Below, piece after piece: positions 8,769-15,118 of a stretch of 64,000 bases of DNA. The translations under genes were made by a program, and so were the position numbers. Source of the DNA: Phycisphaeraceae bacterium (lineage in GTDB: Bacteria > Planctomycetota > Phycisphaerae > Phycisphaerales > SM1A02). The stretch spans positions 310,001 through 374,000 of the forward strand of contig JAHBWY010000002.1 in assembly GCA_019636735.1 (NCBI GenBank), in the 5' to 3' direction. The number at the start of each line of letters is the position of its first letter. Within the stretch, counting starts at the first letter, position 1. Below the pieces are notes generated by a model. The model ran no database searches, was not told where the DNA came from, and saw only the letters and a list, made by a program, of their open reading frames with translations.

Positions 8769-8933
8769 GAGCAGGCCTGAAACGAGCAGGCCTGAAACGA
8801 GCAGGCCTGAAACGAGCAGGCCTGAAACGAGCAGGCCTGAAACGAGCAGGCCTGAAACGAGCAGGCCTGGAATGAGCAGTACTGGATTGAGCAGTTCTGG
8901 ATTGAGCAGTTCTGGAACGAACAGAACTGAACT
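8769..8933 (+). repeat. About eleven tandem 15-bp repeats with palindromic core, between top6B and top6A
   Basis: Six perfect copies of GAGCAGGCCTGAAAC (8769-8858) are followed by five drifting copies. The core of the perfect unit, CAGGCCTG, is a palindrome. Copy 8 has CAGTACTG, again a palindrome. Copies 9 and 10 have CAGTTCTG and copy 11 has its exact complement CAGAACTG, so copies 10 and 11 can form an 8-bp stem with a 7-base loop. The array fills most of the 235-bp gap between the two topoisomerase genes. No start codon or conserved peptide supports translation across it. Confidence 0.95.
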
Positions 8934-8978
8934 GAGCGGGATGTGGCAGATCATCGAACCCAACGGCAGGACTCACCC

Positions 8979-10154
8979 ATGGCTCGGCGAACAGTGAAAT
9001 CGGCAGCGACATCACCTCCCGCACGGCGTCGAGGTTCTTCGACCGGCCGACGCTCCGTCGCCGATCGGGATGCCCTGACCGGCGGCAAGATCGAGGCGCT
9101 CGCCAACACCGTGGTCTCGCGCGCCGTTGCCGGGAAGGAGCCGGTCATCGAGGTGCCCTCGCGCACACGCTCCAACACCATCTGGAACAGGAAGCGCGGC
9201 ATTCTCGAGATGGGCGAAGCGACGCAGGAGCGTCAGCTCTTCAACCTGAACCAGGCGAAGCAGTTCATGCAGACCCTGCTGCATGCGAGCACCATCAAGG
9301 ACCTGATTGCCGCGAGCAAGACCTCGAGTCTTCGAGGTGTGTTCTACAAGGCGAAGCACACGGTCGCGGGGACGAAGGAGAACACCTTCGACGAACAGAA
9401 TGAGTCCGACGCGATCCTCGAAGATCTCGAAGTCACCCTCGGGTCGCTGCGGGAGGAGCTCCATGTCTTCGCCGAGAATCGCGGGTCGATGGTCGGCACC
9501 ATCACGCTCGTCGACAAGGGCGACGAGATCGATTGCCGCCGAATGGGCTCAGGCGGCTATGCGCTGCCGAGCATCGTCGAACCCGATGTGATCCAGTTCA
9601 AGAAGTGCGATGCGAAGTTCGTGCTTCATGTCGAGAAGGGCACGGTCTGGAATCGATTCAACGAGGATCGCTTCTGGGAGAAGCACCAGTGCATCCTGAC
9701 TCACGGTGCGGGGCAACCGCCGCGCGGCTGTCGCCGGCTTCTCCAGCGCCTTCACACCGAGCTGGGGCTTCCCATCATCTGCCTGCTCGATTGCGATCCG
9801 TGGGGGCACTACATCTACAGCGTCATCAAGCAGGGGTCGATCTCGCTCGCCTTCGAGTCGTCGAGGTTGGCGATTCCAGCGGCCAAGTTCCTCGGCATTC
9901 GCGCGAAGGACTTCGTCGAGTGCAAGCTCTCCGACGCGGTGAAGATCACGCTGACCGACACGGACATCAAGCGGGCGAAGGAGATCGCGGCCTACCCGTG
10001 GTTCGCCCAGCACCGCGGCTGGCAGCGCGAGATCGACCTCCTCCTGAAGAACGGCTTCAAGATGGAGGTCGAGTCGCTGATTACGAAGGACATTTCCTAT
10101 GTCACCGAGACCTATGTGCCCGAGCGCCTGAAGGCGAAGGACTGGCTCGACTGA
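8979..10154 (+). CDS. top6A: DNA topoisomerase VI subunit A (Spo11-like)
   Basis: A 391-residue DNA-cleaving subunit, related to meiotic Spo11. The catalytic tyrosine is predicted to be Tyr123 in SSLRGVFYKAKHT within the winged-helix domain. The Toprim domain has LLDCDPWGHYIYSVIKQGS, whose acidic pair binds magnesium. The first 35 residues are basic and Ser/Arg-rich, unlike the compact archaeal N-terminus. ATG at 8979 is chosen over an in-frame GTG at 8943 because the shorter form avoids translating into the repeat-flanking DNA and a GGCAGG element lies upstream. It would form an A2B2 tetramer with the upstream gene product. Confidence 0.95.
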   Translation: MARRTVKSAATSPPARRRGSSTGRRSVADRDALTGGKIEALANTVVSRAVAGKEPVIEVPSRTRSNTIWNRKRGILEMGEATQERQLFNLNQAKQFMQTLLHASTIKDLIAASKTSSLRGVFYKAKHTVAGTKENTFDEQNESDAILEDLEVTLGSLREELHVFAENRGSMVGTITLVDKGDEIDCRRMGSGGYALPSIVEPDVIQFKKCDAKFVLHVEKGTVWNRFNEDRFWEKHQCILTHGAGQPPRGCRRLLQRLHTELGLPIICLLDCDPWGHYIYSVIKQGSISLAFESSRLAIPAAKFLGIRAKDFVECKLSDAVKITLTDTDIKRAKEIAAYPWFAQHRGWQREIDLLLKNGFKMEVESLITKDISYVTETYVPERLKAKDWLD

Positions 10155-10159
10155 CTCAT

Positions 10160-10184
10160 GGGCCTCGGCGCGGTGCCCTGGCCC
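10160..10184. terminator. Weak inverted repeat between convergent genes
   Basis: GGGCC and GGCCC form a 5-bp stem with a 15-base loop in the 32-bp gap between top6A and the convergent beta-rich gene. Position fits a bidirectional terminator, but the stem is short and no T-run follows. Confidence 0.2.
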
Positions 10185-10186
10185 GT

Positions 10187-11107
10187 TCACTTGCGGACGA
10201 CGCGGAGCGCGAGCGTGGTCCAGGTTCGCTCGAGTTCGAATCGGAGGCCGTTGGGCAGGTTCGGAGTCTCGACCGCGGCGAGCTCGCCGCAGAGCGTACT
10301 GGCCTGGACCAGGGGGAATGAGTCGCCGGGCTTCAGCATGGTCGGAAGCGACTGGAAGGCACTGGCAACGATGAGCTTCGACCCGCCCAGATGCAGGGTG
10401 CCCTGCACTCGAAGCATGTCGCTGGTGCGGCCATTCCAGTCGCGCGGCCCGACGCGCAGTCGCAGCGTGCTCCGCTGCATGACCGCGCCCATGTCGAAGT
10501 GAAGCGCTCCATACTCCGCCTCCTGCGAGAGACGCGCATTCGGGTTTGATGGCGCTACGGCTTCGCAGCCGAAGGGTTGAACCTCGAGATTCGGGCCGAG
10601 AAAGGCGCCGATCGAACCGGCATGGGCGGTGTCGCCCGCATGGGGCGAGCTCGGTGTCGCGCAGGCACCTTCGTGAAGCTCCAGTGTGCCATCCCCGAGG
10701 AGATGGCCGGACCAGAGGACGAACATGCCTGCGCGAGCCCGTCCTCGCAGGACGAAGAGCATGTCAGCGCGGGGTGGTGAGGCGATGGCACCGTCCACTC
10801 GCAGGGCGGGCGGGGTGGAACCTCGAACCCCGCCCGCGACTGCGAGAAACGCACACGCCGCGCCTGCGTCTTGAGCGGGCGTGTGTCCAAGGAGGAGATC
10901 GCCGCGAAGGTGGAGCCCCGTGACCAACCCCGCTTCGGGGTCGATCGCGTGCGCCACGGTCATTGATTCATCTTCGCTTCCCCTCGACGCGAGGGAGAGG
11001 TGTCCGTTGACCGTGAGCGTGCCGAACTGATCGGCGCTCTCGGGGACGGTGCCAGGGGTGTTGGTCTGGCGAGTCGAGGTCTGCGAAGGGTTGCGCGGGG
11101 TGTTCAT
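10187..11107 (-). CDS. Beta-rich protein of unknown function
   Basis: A 306-residue protein with alternating short hydrophobic strands (GTLTVNGHLSLASRG, GTLHLGGSKLIVASAF) resembling the beta-strand repeats of autotransporter-associated or planctomycete secreted proteins. A PGDSFPLVQAS segment near the C-terminus is typical of such strand repeats before a terminal domain. No signal peptide is obvious: the N-terminus is Thr/Ser/Pro/Asn-rich. Start is supported by AAGGAG six bases before the ATG at 11107, after a hairpin (CGCCGG/CCGGCG). The upstream DNA shares a promoter-like block with the dockerin gene at 12.9-14.8 kb, so the two may be co-regulated. Function is unknown. Confidence 0.7.
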   Translation of the reverse strand: MNTPRNPSQTSTRQTNTPGTVPESADQFGTLTVNGHLSLASRGSEDESMTVAHAIDPEAGLVTGLHLRGDLLLGHTPAQDAGAACAFLAVAGGVRGSTPPALRVDGAIASPPRADMLFVLRGRARAGMFVLWSGHLLGDGTLELHEGACATPSSPHAGDTAHAGSIGAFLGPNLEVQPFGCEAVAPSNPNARLSQEAEYGALHFDMGAVMQRSTLRLRVGPRDWNGRTSDMLRVQGTLHLGGSKLIVASAFQSLPTMLKPGDSFPLVQASTLCGELAAVETPNLPNGLRFELERTWTTLALRVVRK

Positions 11108-11134
11108 CGGTGGCTCCTTGGCGCCGGGAAGTCC

Positions 11135-11176
11135 GGCGTTCAGGGGCACCTATCGAGACTCTGTCGGGTCCTGACA
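11135..11176 (-). promoter_or_regulatory. Promoter-like block shared with the dockerin gene, copy A
   Basis: On the minus strand TGTCAG is followed after exactly 18 bases by TAGGTGC and then CCCCTGAAC. The same arrangement, TGTCAG-N18-TAGGTGCYCYTGAAC, precedes the dockerin gene at 14825-14855, while the spacers differ. Conserved boxes with a fixed spacing and unrelated spacer sequence are what a shared promoter would show. The two boxes do not resemble standard sigma-70 hexamers. Confidence 0.6.
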
Positions 11177-11207
11177 GCGCACGCGAGGATTTTCTCAATC
11201 GGGCCGG

Positions 11208-11852
11208 TCACCCCGAGCGGGCGGGCTCGATCAGCATGAGGAACTCGAGGTTCCCTTCGCCCTTGCGGGCCCGAGAGGACTTCCCGCCCATGATCGGCGA
11301 GGCGCACGAATCGATCACGCTCGCCCCGAGGGCGGGCATCTCCGACGCGACCCGTTCAGCCACGCCTCGTGCTCGATCATGGGCAAGGAAACCCCGCTCC
11401 AGGAGGTGCTTCTCATCGGCGCGGAGTTCATAGTGCGGCTTGACGAGCGTGATGATCCGTTTCGCTCCCGAGGGTGAAAGCCACCGAAGTGCCGCAGGAA
11501 CGGCAAGCCGCTGCGGAGTCCATGAGAGGTCGATGACCACAAGGTCCACGCCTTCCCGCGGCGGTTCCGCATGAAGCGCATTCGTCCGCTCGCGCACCTC
11601 GACCCGTCGATCGCTGCGCAGCTTCCAATCGATGATGTTGTAGCCCGTGTCGATCGCGATGACATGGGCGGCGCCGCGCTGTAGGAGACAGTCGGTGAAG
11701 CCGCCCTTGTTGCAGCCGAAGTCGGCGCAGCGAAGACCGCGGACATCCAAGCCGCGCGAGCCGAGAGATCCCGCCGGTCCGAAGGTATCGAGGGCGTGCG
11801 CGAGCTTCATGCCCGCGCGGCTGACAAAGGGGTGTTCCTCGTCCCGCTTCAC
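11208..11852 (-). CDS. TlyA/FtsJ-like rRNA 2'-O-methyltransferase lacking the S4 domain
   Basis: A 214-residue methyltransferase. It begins with the TlyA-like FVSRAGMKLAHAL motif, has CNKGGFTDCLLQRGAAHVIAID as the SAM-binding loop (the family has G-x-S/N-T/K-GGFTD), and the DLVVIDLSWTPQRL and ITLVKPHYEL segments, giving the K-D-K-E type catalytic set. TlyA proteins methylate 16S/23S rRNA cytidines. The usual N-terminal S4 RNA-binding domain is missing because the gene starts with a GTG that overlaps the lpxI stop as GTGA. The fold and class are clear, while the rRNA target is inferred. Confidence 0.85.
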   Translation of the reverse strand: MKRDEEHPFVSRAGMKLAHALDTFGPAGSLGSRGLDVRGLRCADFGCNKGGFTDCLLQRGAAHVIAIDTGYNIIDWKLRSDRRVEVRERTNALHAEPPREGVDLVVIDLSWTPQRLAVPAALRWLSPSGAKRIITLVKPHYELRADEKHLLERGFLAHDRARGVAERVASEMPALGASVIDSCASPIMGGKSSRARKGEGNLEFLMLIEPARSG

Positions 11853-12727
11853 GAAGGAGCGCCGGTGCCTCGGTCGGACGCGGCGACCTCCGGAACTCCG
11901 ACCACCGCGATGCCGAGTCGGTCCGCCGCGGCGAGCACGGCGGGGCGATCGACCATGATCACGCGCCCAGCGCCGAGGGCCAGGCAGCGCCCGCCGCGCT
12001 CGGCCAGACGCTCGATGGTCTGGACCCCGACCGTTGGGACATCGCTTCGCATGTCGTGGGCGCGCTTCGCCGTCTTGAGCAGCGTCCAGCCCTTCGCGCG
12101 GCAGAGCGCGCCGGCGCGGTCGATGAGCGCATCGGTGCCCTCGACCGCCTCGACGGCAATCACATCGCGATCCCGGACGGCGATCGACTGGCCGATGTCG
12201 AGTTCGACGATCTGCACCAGGAGAGGCCATCCGAGGGTCATGTCGCCTTCGGCCTCGCGCGAGGGAGTCACCTTGCCCATGACGCCGGGTGAGGCCATGT
12301 GACCGGGGATGTACGCAGTCGAGTCGATCAGCGTGATTCCAGCGGAGGCGAGCTCATCGGCGACCGCAGCCAGCAGCGCGGCGTTGCGGCGGTCATGCCT
12401 GAGACGACGGTACCAGAGGAGCGCCGCCCGCAGGTCTGGGAGTTGCCTGAAGAGCCGCAGAGGATCGTGCATCCGGGCCTTGGCGACGCGGCCGACCATG
12501 ATCGCCTCGTGGACACCCTCGCGCCGCAACAGACGGATCCATCGGCCGATCTGCACGATGCCCGCCGTGTGAAAACGATGGCACAGGGAAGGAAGCGCGG
12601 GATCGAACTGGTCCCGCAGGCCTACGGCCACCACCGCGCGGCCTGCAGTCCGCGCTCCTGAGGCCACAAGGAGAGGCAGTTGGCCGCTCCCGGCGATCAG
12701 GCCCAGGGGAGGAGGAGCATCCGCCAT
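11849..12727 (-). CDS. lpxI: UDP-2,3-diacylglucosamine pyrophosphatase LpxI
   Basis: A 292-residue protein of the LpxI family, which cleaves UDP-2,3-diacylglucosamine to lipid X in lipid A synthesis and replaces LpxH in many bacteria. The N-terminal LGLIAGSGQLPLLVA motif and the C-terminal ELDIGQSIAVRDRDVIAVEAVEGTDALI block, split over about residues 200-235, are diagnostic. The family-typical start is the ATG at 12727; an in-frame extension reaching back to 12865 would read through the upstream inverted repeat. The stop overlaps the tlyA-like start, so the two proteins are translated in a coupled fashion. No ribosome-binding site is evident. Confidence 0.92.
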   Translation of the reverse strand: MADAPPPLGLIAGSGQLPLLVASGARTAGRAVVAVGLRDQFDPALPSLCHRFHTAGIVQIGRWIRLLRREGVHEAIMVGRVAKARMHDPLRLFRQLPDLRAALLWYRRLRHDRRNAALLAAVADELASAGITLIDSTAYIPGHMASPGVMGKVTPSREAEGDMTLGWPLLVQIVELDIGQSIAVRDRDVIAVEAVEGTDALIDRAGALCRAKGWTLLKTAKRAHDMRSDVPTVGVQTIERLAERGGRCLALGAGRVIMVDRPAVLAAADRLGIAVVGVPEVAASDRGTGAPS

Positions 12728-12791
12728 GGGCCGTGGTTGTACCCGCGTTCGGCGTCGGCCCGCCAGCCGTGCCAGGGTCTTGCGGGGCGCG

Positions 12792-12860
12792 CAACACCAT
12801 GCCCCCGGACCGCCGTGCTCGAATGTTCGAGGCACGAGGGCCGCAGGGGGCATGGTGTTG
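12792..12860. repeat. Long nested inverted repeat between the dockerin gene and lpxI
   Basis: CAACACCATGCCCCC at 12792-12806 is perfectly complementary to GGGGGCATGGTGTTG at 12846-12860. Inside the 39-base loop, GTGCTCGAA and TTCGAGGCAC pair again with one bulge. The structure lies upstream of lpxI and just downstream of the dockerin gene stop, both on the minus strand. It has no T-run, so it is more like a REP/MITE-type element, an RNA processing site or an attenuator than an intrinsic terminator. Confidence 0.85.
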
Positions 12861-12919
12861 ATCAAGGTCGGTTCGGTGGTGCGGACGCCGAGTGCGCCCG
12901 CCGGTTCAAGGAGCGTCGG

Positions 12920-14758
12920 TCAGTTCTCGTCGCAATCGCCCCAATTGCCAAGCGCCAGGGCGAGATCAGCGCCATCGACCTTGCCGTCGTCATTGAGGTC
13001 GAAGGCTGCGTTGTTGGTGAGCCATGCCTGCAGCAGCAGGGCAAGATCAGCGGCATCGACCACGCCGTTCCCATCGACATCGCCGACACATGGTTGGGCG
13101 CTGCACTTGGCATCGGCGAAGACCAATCCCTGCATGAGGTTGACGATCTGATTCCAGGCATCGTTCAGAGCCACCGGCTGGGCGAATCCCGTCAGTTCGA
13201 CCGCTTCGGCATTGATGACGATCTCGCCGAAGCCACCGTCGCAGGTGACCGCACCAGCGGCCGAGCCCTTCAGCTTGATGGTTCCTCCGTCGGTGTTCAG
13301 GCAAACGAGGGTGATGCCTTCGACGGCGTTCGCGCCGAGGCCGGCGAGGTCGATCGTTGATGCGGCGGCCAGGAGTCCCGCCGCGCCGACCAACTTCACC
13401 TCGTCACCGAATGCCTTGACCACGCCGTAGATGTTGGGCGAGACAACCGTCAGATCACCATGGGGCTTGCCGGCCTCGTTGCCCGTGCGGCCCTTGCCCG
13501 CGAGGATCTTGCCGACCCGCGCCTTCGTGCTGGCGAAGACGGCCACCGAGCCACCCTCGGCGGGCGTCGGTGTCTCGCCGATGCCCGCCTGGCCACCGAG
13601 AATCTGACCCGGCCGGAGCTGACCCGTCGGGGAGACTCCGTTCAACAGGGTGGCCGCCAGAATGGTGACTCGCCCGCCCTTGCCGGAGGACACTCGATGC
13701 TGGGGACTTGCCGGTCCGCCGTTTCCCGCGCGGATGGTGGCGCTCTGCTGGTCACCGCTGTTCACATCGCCGGTGTTCTGCACGCTCTCGATGGCCACGA
13801 GGGTCACATCGCCACCTGCCGCCCCGAGCATGGTCCCGGATCCGGCCGTGATCTTGGCAAACGACATGTTGTTGATGATGTTCTTTGCCGTGATCGAGAC
13901 ATGGCCACCCCGAGCCACGCCATCGCCAGCGCGAACGCCCGGCTGATCCCCCCACCCGACATTCAGGAAGTCCCCGTCGGTGACCACGATGTTGATGTTG
14001 CCGCCGCGAGCGGACTGGGGAATGAAGGCCTGGGGCGAACTTCCGGAGTCACCCGCCACGATGCGGCCCTTCGTGCAGCGAACCAAGGTCTTCGCGATGA
14101 GCATGATGTCGCCGCCGGCTCCGGAGAAGACATTGGCGCCACCGCCGCCCTTGCCGGCCACGATCATCGCGCTGCTGTCCAGGACGATCGCTCCATCAGT
14201 GCTCTTCAGAGTGACACTTCCTCCCGCGAACCCCTCGGCCATCGGCCCCACGCCGCTCGAGGCGGCGATGATGCGATGGCCCATGCCGATGTGAAAGCCC
14301 TTCTCGGCGTTCAACTCGATCTCGATGGCCTCGCCGGAGGCGGCGCGACTGCTCGTGATGGTGGTGATGGCGCCGCCGGTCGCCATGTTCAGGGACTTCA
14401 GGTTCTTCGCGCCGCTTGCCGTGATGGTGATGGTGCCCGATGAGCCGGGAATCAGCACTTCGTAGGGTCCGCCGTCGTTCTCCGATCCGGGGGCGGCCGC
14501 AGGTGCGCCCTGGGGCTGGCCCTGTGCATTGAGCTTGGTCCAGTTGTTCTTGTTCTCCCAGCGCTTGTCGCCAGCGGCGCCGGTCCACCTGACGGTCTCG
14601 GCGTGAAGCGGCCCGACGAGGCTGCTGGCGATGATCGCCGCGGCGAGGAGCCATTGTCCGGGTCCAGCGGAGGCACTTTCCGCAAGGAAGCGGGTTCGGA
14701 CGATCCGTGGAGCGTGATCGCCAGCGGATGAGGTGAGGTTGTGTGGCGAAGTGGTCAT
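12920..14758 (-). CDS. Secreted beta-rich protein with a C-terminal dockerin-type module
   Basis: A 612-residue exported protein. A hydrophobic export segment (about residues 36-53) ends near HAETVRWTG. The middle is long, Gly/Ser/Thr-rich and strand-rich, with repeated GGxVTxxA patterns such as GGSVTLKS, GGDVTLVA and GGRVTILA, resembling a right-handed beta-helix of the haemagglutinin type. The C-terminal about 60 residues hold two calcium-binding loops, DVDGNGVVDAADL and DLNDDGKVDGADL, each followed by a helix, as in type I dockerins and the dockerin-like anchor modules of Phycisphaerae. The ATG at 14758 is preferred, with GGGAA upstream. A TGTCAG-N18-TAGGTGC block lies 67 bases before the start. 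No cohesin gene is in the window. Confidence 0.85.
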   Translation of the reverse strand: MTTSPHNLTSSAGDHAPRIVRTRFLAESASAGPGQWLLAAAIIASSLVGPLHAETVRWTGAAGDKRWENKNNWTKLNAQGQPQGAPAAAPGSENDGGPYEVLIPGSSGTITITASGAKNLKSLNMATGGAITTITSSRAASGEAIEIELNAEKGFHIGMGHRIIAASSGVGPMAEGFAGGSVTLKSTDGAIVLDSSAMIVAGKGGGGANVFSGAGGDIMLIAKTLVRCTKGRIVAGDSGSSPQAFIPQSARGGNINIVVTDGDFLNVGWGDQPGVRAGDGVARGGHVSITAKNIINNMSFAKITAGSGTMLGAAGGDVTLVAIESVQNTGDVNSGDQQSATIRAGNGGPASPQHRVSSGKGGRVTILAATLLNGVSPTGQLRPGQILGGQAGIGETPTPAEGGSVAVFASTKARVGKILAGKGRTGNEAGKPHGDLTVVSPNIYGVVKAFGDEVKLVGAAGLLAAASTIDLAGLGANAVEGITLVCLNTDGGTIKLKGSAAGAVTCDGGFGEIVINAEAVELTGFAQPVALNDAWNQIVNLMQGLVFADAKCSAQPCVGDVDGNGVVDAADLALLLQAWLTNNAAFDLNDDGKVDGADLALALGNWGDCDEN

Positions 14759-15118
14759 GTCGGGTTCCCTGTTGAGGTGGCTCTCGTGGCTTGGTGCCGA
14801 CGCCGGCACAGCCCATGTTCAAGAGCACCTAGAGGACCGACATGACTCTCTGACACGACCCTCTGTCGATTGGGCGAGAGAGTTTCAGTCCGGGGCGATG
14901 GCCGCGCCCGGAGCAGATTCCGAACTCGAGGCGACCGTGGATGCGCCGACCGGCCGCGCGCGATGGGGCGCCGAGCGGCGCCCGTCCCGGGCCACTGCGC
15001 TGAATTCCGGAGGTAGGATCGCCCGACTCCGCAACGCGACAGAGTCGAGCGACCCCCACTCGATAACGCGTCCTTCAGGCGTGCGGTCCACATCGAAATC
15101 TTCAGGATTCTGGACGAG
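14759..15118. other. Intergenic region, 360 bp
   Basis: The region lies between the ECF-linked kinase and the dockerin gene, both on the minus strand. It carries the shared promoter-like block and a leader hairpin (GTGCCG/CGGCAC around GCGT) just downstream of it. The remaining 250 bases next to the kinase stop contain no convincing gene. Confidence 0.5.
14815..14855 (-). promoter_or_regulatory. Promoter-like block shared with the beta-rich gene, copy B
   Basis: On the minus strand TGTCAG, 18 bases, TAGGTGC, then TCTTGAAC. The block sits 67 bases before the dockerin-gene start, compared with 39 bases in the other copy, so the similarity is not an artefact of aligning start codons. Both copies are followed by a short GC-rich hairpin and share a CCGGCG segment. 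Confidence 0.6.

Noticed and set aside
8769-8933. CRISPR array
   Set aside because: The 15-bp units are contiguous, with no spacers of unique sequence and no cas genes.
12792-12860. Intrinsic terminator
   Set aside because: The stem is strong, but no T-run follows in either direction and the loop is long.
12726-12865. N-terminal extension of LpxI
   Set aside because: It would read through the inverted repeat and is absent from the family; the protein starts at the LGLIAGSG segment.
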